From Acidimicrobiia bacterium (GTDB taxonomy: Bacteria > Actinomycetota > Acidimicrobiia > IMCC26256 > JAENVU01): DNA of 6,290 nucleotides. Every line of letters begins with the position of its first letter. The stretch's first letter is position 1. This document shows positions 1-5,818 of this stretch, in pieces. The stretch is taken from positions 1 to 6,290 of the forward strand of contig JAENVU010000482.1 of assembly GCA_016650415.1 (NCBI GenBank), given 5' to 3'. Below the pieces are notes generated by a model. The model was not told where the DNA came from. It saw only the letters and a program-made list of their open reading frames with translations, and searched no databases. The position numbers were made by a program, and so were the translations under genes.

Positions 1-1
1 A

Positions 2-550
2 CGCGTCGACATCCTCGTGAACAACGCCGCCATCACCTTTCCCGGCGACATCGAGTTGCCGATGAAGCGATTCGACCTGGTCTTCGCCGTGGACCTGCGG
101 GCACCCGTGATCGCCGCGCAGGCGGTCGTCCCCGGCATGATCGAACGGGGTCGTGGGGCAATCCTCAACGTGTCGTCGGCCGCCGCCCTCAACTACTACC
201 CGGGCCAGATGGCGTACGGCATGGCGAAGGCGGCGCTCGAGCACTTCACGATGTCGCTCGCCGCCCAGGTCGCGAGGCATGACATCTCGGTGAACACGTT
301 CCGCATCGACGTCCCGGTCGCATCGGAAGGATTCCTCGCCGCGATGCCCGACGCCGACCATTCCGACTGGGAACCGCCATCGGTCGCAGCCGAGGGCATC
401 CTCTGGATGCTGCGCCGAAACCCCGACTACACGGGACGGAACGCAGGCATGGCCCAACTGCGGCGCGACCACGGGATCATGGCGACCCGAGCGACGCGCG
501 CGCACCAGCAGGCCGCATCAATGGTGACGGAGTCTCCCCTCGACCGGTAG
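2..550 (+). CDS. Short-chain dehydrogenase/reductase (SDR), C-terminal part; 5' end outside window
   Basis: This is an NAD(P)-dependent oxidoreductase of the classical SDR superfamily, cytosolic, substrate unknown. The frame is open from the first bases of the window and reads VDILVNNAA, the SDR 'NNAG' element after beta-4, so the N-terminal Rossmann half with the TGxxxGxG cofactor loop lies upstream. The catalytic set is visible: the second Ser of NVSS (bases 176-178) lies 13 residues before the catalytic Tyr (215-217) of YGMAK, with the Lys at 227-229. The usual 'RPG' after the active site is replaced by FRIDVPVASEG, which I recall from a group of bacterial SDRs; this variant is probably subfamily-typical rather than damage. 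About 182 codons are present, against a usual 250-290 for the family. Everything from the NNAA motif onward is intact and ends at TAG 548-550. The following ATPase gene starts 41 bases later and appears to have its own promoter, so co-transcription is uncertain. Confidence 0.93.
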   Translation, partial: RVDILVNNAAITFPGDIELPMKRFDLVFAVDLRAPVIAAQAVVPGMIERGRGAILNVSSAAALNYYPGQMAYGMAKAALEHFTMSLAAQVARHDISVNTFRIDVPVASEGFLAAMPDADHSDWEPPSVAAEGILWMLRRNPDYTGRNAGMAQLRRDHGIMATRATRAHQQAASMVTESPLDR

Positions 551-577
551 GCCGCGGTTGTCCACCGGTGCGCGGCC
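550..577 (+). terminator. Hairpin just after the SDR stop; possible factor-independent terminator without U-tract
   Basis: A perfect 7-base inverted repeat, GGCCGCG (550-556) and CGCGGCC (571-577), flanks a 14-base loop that itself holds the palindrome CACCGGTG (563-570). It begins at the last base of the SDR stop codon and ends three bases before the proposed -10 box of the next operon. No T-run follows, so a textbook intrinsic terminator is not supported. GC-rich hairpins without U-tracts have been proposed to act in actinobacteria, but inverted repeats also arise easily in GC-rich DNA. Confidence 0.3.
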
Positions 578-592
578 GGTACGGTCGCCGGA
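558..592 (+). promoter_or_regulatory. Putative leaderless promoter of the ABC transporter operon
   Basis: A TANNNT-type -10 box, TACGGT (580-585), is followed by exactly six bases and then ATG at 592. Transcription would therefore start on the A of the start codon. A partial -35, TTGTCC (558-563), sits 16 bases upstream of the -10 box. No Shine-Dalgarno sequence precedes the ATG, as expected for a leaderless mRNA. The arrangement argues for ATG 592 over the in-frame GTG 568, which would lie upstream of the transcript. The pattern is seen in the sequence; promoter activity is inferred. Confidence 0.5.
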
Positions 593-1269
593 TGGCCGGC
601 GTCCCCATCTCCGTGCGTGACGTCTCCATGCGCTACTCCACGCGGGGTGGTGCCGTCGAGGTGCTCGCCGACTTCGACCTCGCCGTCGACGCGGGCGAAC
701 GGTTGGCCATCATGGGTCCCTCCGGCGCAGGCAAGACCACCCTGCTTGCGCTCATCGGCGGCCTGGAAGCGATTCAACGCGGGAGCATCGTCGTCGGCGG
801 CACCGACCTCGCCCACCTCCACGGTGACGCGCTCGCGGCCTACCGGTATCAGACCGTGGGCTTCGTGTTCCAGCACTTCGGACTGCTCGGCAATCTCAGC
901 GCGCGAGAGAACATCGAACTCGCAATGTCATTCGGTGGACGGAGTAGCCGCGACCGTCGGGCCCGGGCACAACTGCTCCTCGATGCGGTCGGCATCGCCC
1001 ACCGCGCCGACCACCGACCGGCCGAGTTGAGTGGGGGCGAGTCCCAGCGGGTGGCGCTGGCCCGCGCGCTGGCCAACGAACCCCGGCTCCTCCTGGCGGA
1101 CGAACCGACGGGCAACCTCGACGGCGAGACCGCCGAGCGGGTGCTCGAACTGCTCGACCGGACCGCCGCCGATTCCGGCGCGACCCTGCTTACCGTCACC
1201 CACGATCCGGCGGTCGCACGCCGGTTCGACCGAATCATCCAACTCGAGCCCCGTGTGATTGCCTCGTGA
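592..1269 (+). CDS. ABC transporter ATP-binding protein, LolD/MacB/YbbA type
   Basis: This 225-residue cytosolic ATPase would power the permease encoded by the next gene. All nucleotide-binding elements are intact: Walker A GPSGAGKTT (residues 42-50), Q-loop Gln94 in FQHFGLL, signature LSGGESQR (147-153), Walker B LLLADEP with catalytic Glu171, D-loop NLD (175-177) and switch His204 in THD. The FQ-x-F-x-LL Q-loop and ADEPTGNLD are typical of the MacB/LolD/FtsE-like exporter group (mechanotransmission transporters), not of importers. Length fits that family (about 220-235). The start is taken as ATG 592 because it lies six bases after a TANNNT box and gives a normal N-terminus; GTG 568 in the same frame would add eight residues. 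The stop overlaps the permease start by four bases (GTGA), so the two are translationally coupled. The substrate is unknown; LolD, MacB and YbbA cannot be told apart from the ATPase alone. Confidence 0.95.
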   Translation: MAGVPISVRDVSMRYSTRGGAVEVLADFDLAVDAGERLAIMGPSGAGKTTLLALIGGLEAIQRGSIVVGGTDLAHLHGDALAAYRYQTVGFVFQHFGLLGNLSARENIELAMSFGGRSSRDRRARAQLLLDAVGIAHRADHRPAELSGGESQRVALARALANEPRLLLADEPTGNLDGETAERVLELLDRTAADSGATLLTVTHDPAVARRFDRIIQLEPRVIAS

Positions 1270-2561
1270 ACTGGCCGGACGCATTCCTGGCTGCGCTCCG
1301 TTCGCTCGACCGCCGGGCCGGGCGGGCGGCGCTCACAGTCCTGGCCGTCGCCCTGGCCGCCGCGCTCCTCAGCGCGTTGCTGATCGTGTCCACCGCGGCG
1401 CGGACCCGCGTCCTCGACCAACTGGCGAAGGGCGGCCCGCTCGCCGGCATCCAGGTCGCGGCCGCGGCCCCGGGACCGCAGGCACTCGACGCCGACACGC
1501 CACGACCCGGTCGGCCCCGGGACATCGACGCCGACGCGGTCCGGCGGATCCGGGCGCTGCGATCGGTCCGCAGCGTGGTGACGCTCGAGTCGAATCCCGT
1601 ACTCGCGGTCGCGCCGTCGGCCGCGATCCAACCTTTCCAGGACACCCTCGCCGGCCTCGATCTCCGGCGGGTCCGCACCTTGCCGATCACCGTGATCGTC
1701 GGCCGCAGCCCGACGCCGGACAGCCTCACGGAGGTGGCCGTCACCGAGGGATACCTCCGCCGCGTCGGCCTCACGCGCGCCACCGCAGCGAAGGCCGTCG
1801 GCACCGAGGTCGAGATCGGTGCACCCCGGTCGTTCCCGAGCAGCCGGGACCGGATCGACGTGCGCGGCCGGTGGACACGCGCCGAGATCGTCGGCGTGGT
1901 CGCCCAGCAAGCGATCGACGCCCAGTTCCTCGGGTCACGTGCGATGGTGCGAGCGGCGCGGGCGTGGACCGCGCAGTCCGATCCCGACTCGGGCTTCGAA
2001 CTCCCGAGTTCGCGCTACGCCGGTCTGTTCGTCGTGGCCGATGGGCTCGATCGAGTTGGTTCGGCGCGGGCATCGATCACCCGGCTCGGCTACTCGACCA
2101 GTTCGCCCGAGAACCTGATCGAGACCGTGCGCCGTTACCTACGGGTGGTGGAGATCGTGTTGGCCGGGATCGGGTTGATCGCGCTCGCGATAGCCGCCCT
2201 CGGGATCACCAACGCGCTCCTCGCCGCCGTCCGGGAACGCCGCCGGGAGATCGGCGTCCTCAAGGCAATCGGCGCCCGCGACCGCGACGTCCGACGGATC
2301 TTCCTCATCGAGGCCGGCATCACCGGACTGATCGGTGGACTGGTCGGGACCGTCGCCGGGTACGGCATCGCGCGGATACTCGGTGCGGTCGTCAACCAGT
2401 ACCTCGTCGACCAGGGCCTGCCTGGCGTCGGGATCGGACTGCCCGCGCTCGTCGTAGTCGGAGGGGTACTCGGATCAGCGATGCTCGCGGTTCTCGCCGG
2501 GATCACTCCCGCGCAACGGGCCGCACGGCTTCCCGCCCGACAGGCAATGGGTGACGCATGA
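1266..2561 (+). CDS. ABC transporter permease, FtsX/MacB-like (four-helix type)
   Basis: This 431-residue integral membrane subunit would work with the preceding ATPase, probably as a homodimer. Its topology is that of MacB-type permeases. TM1 (about 21-43) is followed by a large extracytoplasmic domain (about 44-290), then TM2 (about 294-320), TM3 (about 344-375) and TM4 (about 393-415). After TM2 comes the cytoplasmic coupling stretch RERRREIGVLKAIGA (323-337), the hallmark of the FtsX family that contacts the ATPase. The C-terminus PAQRAARLPARQAMG is the typical family ending. In this family such proteins act by mechanotransmission: ATP hydrolysis moves the outer domain rather than passing substrate through a channel. 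GTG 1266 overlaps the ATPase stop as GTGA and has no clear Shine-Dalgarno sequence, so it likely depends on re-initiation. No membrane-fusion (MacA-like) gene lies in the operon; a lipoprotein gene follows instead, overlapping by four bases. The substrate is unknown. Confidence 0.93.
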   Translation: MNWPDAFLAALRSLDRRAGRAALTVLAVALAAALLSALLIVSTAARTRVLDQLAKGGPLAGIQVAAAAPGPQALDADTPRPGRPRDIDADAVRRIRALRSVRSVVTLESNPVLAVAPSAAIQPFQDTLAGLDLRRVRTLPITVIVGRSPTPDSLTEVAVTEGYLRRVGLTRATAAKAVGTEVEIGAPRSFPSSRDRIDVRGRWTRAEIVGVVAQQAIDAQFLGSRAMVRAARAWTAQSDPDSGFELPSSRYAGLFVVADGLDRVGSARASITRLGYSTSSPENLIETVRRYLRVVEIVLAGIGLIALAIAALGITNALLAAVRERRREIGVLKAIGARDRDVRRIFLIEAGITGLIGGLVGTVAGYGIARILGAVVNQYLVDQGLPGVGIGLPALVVVGGVLGSAMLAVLAGITPAQRAARLPARQAMGDA

Positions 2562-3319
2562 TGCGCGGACGCGCGGTCCGGCTCCTGGCCGCGACCCTCG
2601 TCGTGATCGGTTCGGCCTGTTCCCGCGGCTCGAACGCGACGGTCCCGCCGACCCGACGCGGACCGAACCTCACCTACGTCGCGATCGGCAATGGCGAGAC
2701 CGCCGGCAACAGCGTGAAGAACCGCATCCGGTCGGCCTGGCCCCAGATCGTCTACCGCACCGTGTTCCCCCGCTCGGCGATCTTCGTCAACCTCGGGCAG
2801 AACAGTGTGACCATCGACGAAGCCGCCGCTTCACAACTCCCGGTCGCGCTTTCCTTGGCGCCCGACGTCGTCACCGTCGAACTGACCGACGACACCTTCC
2901 TCACTCGTGACGCCACCGGGTACCAAGCCAAGCTGGAGCGCTTCGTGCAGCGCCTGCAACGCGGCGGACGGACCCGCGTGATACTCGGCAACATCCCACC
3001 CGGCGACCGAGAACCCGGTGTCCTCGCGTGCACCCCGAACCCACCCGCCGGGTCTGGACCGTGCCGGATCGGTTCCGGCTTCGACATCGACGCGTCCAAC
3101 GCACGGGACGCGGAGTTCAACCAGGCGATCGCGGCCGCGGCCGCGGCGAGCGCCGTGCCGCTCGTTGACCTGCACGCCGCATTCCTCCGCGCCCGGGCGG
3201 CCGGGAACGAGGATGCCTTCTACGCCGGCAACGACTTCTCCCCCAACGAGGCCGGTCACGCGTTTATCGCCCGCCAGTTCGAACCGGCGGTGCGTGCTGC
3301 GCTGAAATCACGACCATGA
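2558..3319 (+). CDS. Predicted lipoprotein with SGNH/GDSL-hydrolase fold, catalytic residues replaced (pseudoenzyme candidate)
   Basis: The 253-residue protein has a signal peptide (basic MMRGRAVR, then a hydrophobic run) ending in IGSAC. Cys21 fits the PROSITE lipobox pattern, so it is probably anchored outside the cytoplasmic membrane. The body reads as an SGNH fold: block I YVAIGNGETAG (40-50), block II NLGQNSVTI (78-86), block III PDVVTVELTDDTFL (102-115), block V NDFSPNEAGH (225-234). Compared with the usual YVALGDSYTAG, VTVWxGxND and DGxHPxDAGH, the catalytic Ser is Gly46, Asn is Asp112, Asp is Asn225 and His is Ser228; only the block II Gly80 remains. Esterase activity of the usual kind is therefore unlikely. 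Cys158 and Cys169 could form a disulphide. ATG 2558 overlaps the permease stop as ATGA; a second ATG at 2561 is possible. Its place next to the exporter suggests a partner or binding subunit (inferred). Confidence 0.85.
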   Translation: MMRGRAVRLLAATLVVIGSACSRGSNATVPPTRRGPNLTYVAIGNGETAGNSVKNRIRSAWPQIVYRTVFPRSAIFVNLGQNSVTIDEAAASQLPVALSLAPDVVTVELTDDTFLTRDATGYQAKLERFVQRLQRGGRTRVILGNIPPGDREPGVLACTPNPPAGSGPCRIGSGFDIDASNARDAEFNQAIAAAAAASAVPLVDLHAAFLRARAAGNEDAFYAGNDFSPNEAGHAFIARQFEPAVRAALKSRP

Positions 3320-3999
3320 CTCCCCCGCGCGACTCGCAGCGCAGTCGCGTCTACCGGGCCGAGACGCCACTCGGCGGCAGGCGGTTCCCGATGATCCCCG
3401 ATTGCGCAGCCTTCGTCGACGAGGTCGTCGGGTCGCTCTGGTGGAATGCCCGGTTTCCGATGCGTGACCTCGCCACGGTGCCACGACTTCGACCGGGCAA
3501 CGGCGCCCGTCAGGCGTTCTTCCGAGAGGAACCGTCGGGCCCCACGATCACGTTGCCGCGCCGCTATCGCACCGCGGGCGTCATCATCCACGAACTCGCC
3601 CACTGGGCCCTCGCCGACGCCGAAGATCTCCCCAACCACGGACGCACGTTCACCCGCCTGCTCATGGACGCCACCGCCGAGTTCATGGGCGAACCGAAGC
3701 GTGAACTCCTCGCCGCGGGTTACGCCGAACACCGCGTCCATATCGGCCCGCCGCCCCGCGTCGGTCCCGACGGGGTCTACGACTACGGCTGGGACGAACG
3801 GCTTCGCCTCGGTCGGGGCCGAACCTTCGTCGTGCACTGGGGCGAGGATCAGAACTCGACGGGCGTCCTCGTGTCCCGAGTGCACCGCCGGCTCACGTTG
3901 CGCGGTGACACCGAGGACCACTCGGTTCCCGAGCGAGAGATTTGGAGGGTCAGGCCGGCGTCACCGGCCCGCCCCTCCGTGTTCACTCCCGCGAGCTGA
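3316..3999 (+). CDS. HELAH zinc metallohydrolase, TIGR04338-like, with C-terminal extension
   Basis: This is a probable Zn-dependent hydrolase of 227 residues. There is no signal peptide or membrane segment, so it is predicted to be cytosolic. The zinc site is clear: HELAH at 92-96 (His92, Glu93, His96) followed by His108 in NHGRTF as the likely third ligand, a spacing like that of SprT/minigluzincin-type proteins. The N-terminus RDSQRSRVYRAE resembles actinobacterial proteins I know as the TIGR04338 putative metallohydrolase family; that assignment is from memory. After about residue 137, 90 residues follow the metalloprotease core (HIGPPPRVG, YDYGWDERL, then two probable beta segments), ending in a Pro-rich tail. 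From memory the family is shorter, so this may be an added domain. ATG 3316 overlaps the lipoprotein stop as ATGA, with no Shine-Dalgarno sequence, so its translation is coupled to the membrane-system genes. Substrate and role are unknown. Confidence 0.82.
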   Translation: MTPPRDSQRSRVYRAETPLGGRRFPMIPDCAAFVDEVVGSLWWNARFPMRDLATVPRLRPGNGARQAFFREEPSGPTITLPRRYRTAGVIIHELAHWALADAEDLPNHGRTFTRLLMDATAEFMGEPKRELLAAGYAEHRVHIGPPPRVGPDGVYDYGWDERLRLGRGRTFVVHWGEDQNSTGVLVSRVHRRLTLRGDTEDHSVPEREIWRVRPASPARPSVFTPAS

Positions 4000-4013
4000 A
4001 TGCTCAGCTGAGC
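3994..4013. repeat. Symmetric inverted repeat spanning both convergent stop codons
   Basis: AGCTGA (3994-3999) and TCAGCT (4004-4009) form a 6-base inverted repeat with loop ATGC. The left arm contains the metallohydrolase stop and the right arm the thiolase stop, both TGA. Overlapping it is a perfect 12-base palindrome, GCTCAGCTGAGC (4002-4013). With only four bases between the two genes there is no room for separate terminators, so this could be a weak bidirectional signal. The stem is short and has no T-run on either side, so termination is speculative. Confidence 0.45.
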
Positions 4014-5218
4014 CGCTCGACGATCATCGCCATGCCCTGACCGCCGCCGACGCACATGGTCTCGAGACCGAAGGTCTTGTCGGCGTCTTCGAGTCCGTTC
4101 AACAGGGTGCCCATGATCCGGGCGCCCGTCATACCGAACGGGTGACCCAACGCGATCGCGCCACCGTTGACGTTGAGCTTGTCCATGCTGATGCCCAAAG
4201 CCTTGGCCGACGGCATGACCTGGGCGGCAAACGCCTCGTTGATCTCGACGAGGTCGATGTCGTCCATCGTCATCCCGGCGTAGGCGAGCGCCTGGCGGCT
4301 CGCCTCGATCGGGCCCAGCCCCATGATTTCCGGGTCGAGCCCGGTGACACCGGACGACACGATCCGCGCGATCGGCGTCAGTCCCAGTTCGGCCGCCTTC
4401 GTGTCGCTCATGACGATCACGGCCGCGGCGCCATCGTTGAGCGGGCAGGCGTTTCCGGCGGTGACCCGGCCGTTCGGCCGGAAGGCCGGTGCCAACGACG
4501 CCAGCTTCTCCCGCTCGGTGCTCGGGCGCGGGCAGTCGTCCGCGCTCACCACGTTGCCCGCGGCAGTGGTGTAGGGCGTGATCTCGCGCTCGAAGAACCC
4601 GCGCGCGATCGCCGCGCCGGCCCGCTGCTGGGACTGGAACGCGTAGTCGTCCATCTCCTCACGCGTCACGCCCTCGACCTCGGCCACGTTCTCGGCGGTC
4701 TCACCCATCGCGATGTACACGTCGGGCAGCCCGGTGGGCCGAGTCCACGGGCCCTGGTCACCCGCCGTGCGAGCCGCAGTCCGCTCGGCCGGACCGTCGA
4801 ACTTGTGGTTCTGAGTGCCGGGCGTGTGGTCGGAGCTGCCGCCGACCATGAACCGGCTCACGCCCTCGACGCCGGCCGCGATGTACACGTCGCCTTCGCC
4901 CGCTTTGATCGCGTGCGAGGCCATCCGGATCGTCTGGAGCGACGACGAGCAGTACCGGGTGATGGTGCAACCGGGAACCGTGGGCATCCCGGCCAGGATC
5001 GCGACGACGCGGCCCATGTTGAACCCTTGCTCGCCCCCGGGGAGTCCGCACCCGAGCATGAGGTCGTTCACCGTGCTGCGGTCCAGCTCGGGGACCTTCT
5101 TCAGCGCCGCGTCGACGATGAAGGCGGCCATGTCGTCGGCGCGCTCCTCGGTGAAGGATCCTTTGAAGGCCCGACCGATCGGGGTCCGGGCAGTCGCGAC
5201 AATTACGGCTTCGGGCAT
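4004..5218 (-). CDS. Acetyl-CoA C-acyltransferase (thiolase), FadA-like
   Basis: This 404-residue cytosolic thiolase catalyses Claisen condensation or thiolytic cleavage of 3-ketoacyl-CoA, as in the last step of beta-oxidation or acetoacetyl-CoA formation. The active site is complete: nucleophile Cys90 in RYCSSSLQ, NEAF (327-330), His359 in GGAIALGHPFG (352-362) and acid/base Cys389 in CVGGGQG. The N-terminus AVIVATARTPIGRAFKG and the NACPLNDGAAAV stretch are typical of bacterial acyl-CoA thiolases; length fits the usual 390-410. The frame is open further upstream, but ATG 5218 is chosen because GAGGAG lies seven bases before it and the family begins there. The gamma-carbonic-anhydrase-like gene lies 67 bases upstream on the same strand. 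The gene converges on the ABC operon with four bases between stops. Chain-length preference, and the choice between degradative and biosynthetic thiolase, cannot be read from the sequence. Confidence 0.95.
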   Translation of the reverse strand: MPEAVIVATARTPIGRAFKGSFTEERADDMAAFIVDAALKKVPELDRSTVNDLMLGCGLPGGEQGFNMGRVVAILAGMPTVPGCTITRYCSSSLQTIRMASHAIKAGEGDVYIAAGVEGVSRFMVGGSSDHTPGTQNHKFDGPAERTAARTAGDQGPWTRPTGLPDVYIAMGETAENVAEVEGVTREEMDDYAFQSQQRAGAAIARGFFEREITPYTTAAGNVVSADDCPRPSTEREKLASLAPAFRPNGRVTAGNACPLNDGAAAVIVMSDTKAAELGLTPIARIVSSGVTGLDPEIMGLGPIEASRQALAYAGMTMDDIDLVEINEAFAAQVMPSAKALGISMDKLNVNGGAIALGHPFGMTGARIMGTLLNGLEDADKTFGLETMCVGGGQGMAMIVERLS

Positions 5219-5225
5219 GGGGGAA

Positions 5226-5231
5226 CTCCTC
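5226..5231 (-). promoter_or_regulatory. Strong ribosome binding site of the thiolase gene
   Basis: On the minus strand GAGGAG ends seven bases before ATG 5218. It fixes the start against the longer open frame that reaches to about 5350, and it is the only strong Shine-Dalgarno sequence seen before a gene in the window. Confidence 0.8.
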
Positions 5232-5252
5232 GGGAGAATCGTGAAGGGACCG

Positions 5253-5258
5253 AGAATA
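5253..5258 (-). promoter_or_regulatory. Possible -10 box of a thiolase promoter
   Basis: TATTCT on the minus strand is a good TANNNT hexamer in the 67-base gap upstream of the thiolase. A start about seven bases downstream would give a leader of roughly 28 bases carrying the GAGGAG site. I see no convincing -35 at 16-18 bases; TGACCG (5268-5273) is too close. The thiolase may have its own promoter, read-through from the upstream gene, or both. Confidence 0.35.
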
Positions 5259-5285
5259 GGTGCCCGACGGTCAGGCGTGCTCCAC

Positions 5286-5810
5286 TCAGCCGTCGAGCCG
5301 ACGCAATCCGTCCCGGTACCGCGCGCCGTTCTCGACGTACTGCCGGGCACCGAGCCGGATCATCATCTCGGGTTCCACCGCATCGAGCTTGATCTTGGCC
5401 GGAACACCGAGTGCCATCGCCCGGGACGGCACTTCCATGTCGTTCGGCACGAGCGCCGCCGCCCCGACCAGCCCCTCCTCGCGCACGATCGCTCGGTGCA
5501 GCACGATCGACCCCGATCCCACGAGTACCCCGTTCTCGATCGTGCAGCACTCCATGTGCACCAGATGGCCGATGACGCAATCGTCGCCGATGGCGGTCGG
5601 GTAGATCAGCGTCGAGTGGATGACGCTGCCGTCCTGGATACTCGTCCGGGCACCGATCGTGATCCGGCCGTAGTCACCCCGGAGGACCGCCTGCGGCCAA
5701 ATCGTGGAGTCGGGGCCGATAATCACGTCCCCGATGACGGTGGCGTCGGGGTGAACGAACGCGGTGGGATCGATCTGGGGGACGAGATCCCCGAGCGCAT
5801 AGATAGCCAT
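5286..5810 (-). CDS. Gamma-carbonic anhydrase-like protein (left-handed beta-helix hexapeptide protein)
   Basis: This is a 174-residue cytosolic member of the gamma-class carbonic anhydrase/YrdA/CaiE family, which forms trimers with zinc bound between subunits. Hexapeptide repeats run from about residue 18 to 120, followed by a C-terminal helix (about 145-170). Family residues are kept: RGD (44-46), QDG (59-61), His65 in SVIHS and His82 in IGH. The third ligand, normally His in 'GHxxxxHGC', is Glu87 in GHLVHMECC, with an extra His85 two residues earlier. I recall related proteins with GHxVHxEGC, so this may be a subfamily trait; carbonic anhydrase activity is uncertain. The start is ATG 5810, which matches the family N-terminus (MAIYALGD); a TTG at 5849 would add 13 atypical residues. 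There is no Shine-Dalgarno sequence, but TACGCT lies eight bases before the ATG. It is divergent from the PhyH-like gene and upstream of the thiolase on the same strand. Confidence 0.9.
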   Translation of the reverse strand: MAIYALGDLVPQIDPTAFVHPDATVIGDVIIGPDSTIWPQAVLRGDYGRITIGARTSIQDGSVIHSTLIYPTAIGDDCVIGHLVHMECCTIENGVLVGSGSIVLHRAIVREEGLVGAAALVPNDMEVPSRAMALGVPAKIKLDAVEPEMMIRLGARQYVENGARYRDGLRRLDG

Positions 5811-5818
5811 GGGAGCCG

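Larger units (their letters stand above)
592..3999 (+). other. Operon: ABC ATPase, FtsX-like permease, SGNH-like lipoprotein, metallohydrolase
   Basis: Four consecutive plus-strand genes overlap by exactly four bases at every junction: GTGA at 1266-1269, ATGA at 2558-2561 and ATGA at 3316-3319. None of the three inner starts has a strong Shine-Dalgarno sequence. Together with one promoter-like element at 558-592, this indicates a single mRNA with coupled translation and fixed protein ratios. Three products form a membrane/extracytoplasmic set; the fourth is cytosolic. The run ends four bases before the convergent thiolase stop. Confidence 0.85.

Noticed and set aside
1..10. ACGCGTCGAC at the window start, which resembles a cloning linker (MluI/SalI sites)
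   Set aside because: It reads in frame as RVD directly into the conserved SDR stretch ILVNNAA, so it is native coding sequence.
568..591. GTG 568 as the start of the ABC ATPase
   Set aside because: It lacks a Shine-Dalgarno sequence, adds eight basic residues outside the family norm, and lies upstream of the likely transcript start set by TACGGT at 580-585.
849..1910. Minus-strand open frame of 353 codons opposite the ATPase and permease
   Set aside because: Low-complexity Arg/Ala-rich translation antisense to two well-supported genes; open only because stop codons are rare in high-GC DNA.
1259..2554. Second plus-strand frame as long as the permease gene (431 codons)
   Set aside because: It covers almost the same bases as the permease but translates to an Arg/Pro/Gly-rich sequence with no membrane segments; the permease frame has FtsX motifs and four helices.
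3128..3150. GCGGCC-repeat run within the lipoprotein gene
   Set aside because: It encodes an Ala-rich helix segment before the VPLVDLH strand; a short GC-rich codon run in a high-GC genome, not a distinct repeat element.
3256..3921. Minus-strand open frame of 221 codons opposite the metallohydrolase
   Set aside because: The sense strand carries the HELAH zinc site and a coupled start; the antisense product has no motif I recognise.
5219..5350. N-terminal extension of the thiolase to 5350
   Set aside because: It would overlap the end of the gamma-CA-like gene, has no family similarity, and the GAGGAG site with seven-base spacing fixes ATG 5218.
3446..5392. Very long plus-strand open frame (648 codons) running across the metallohydrolase and thiolase genes
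   Set aside because: It is the off-frame and antisense reading of two genes with clear family motifs, rich in Arg, Pro and Ser as expected for GC-rich shadow frames, and shows no recognisable domain.
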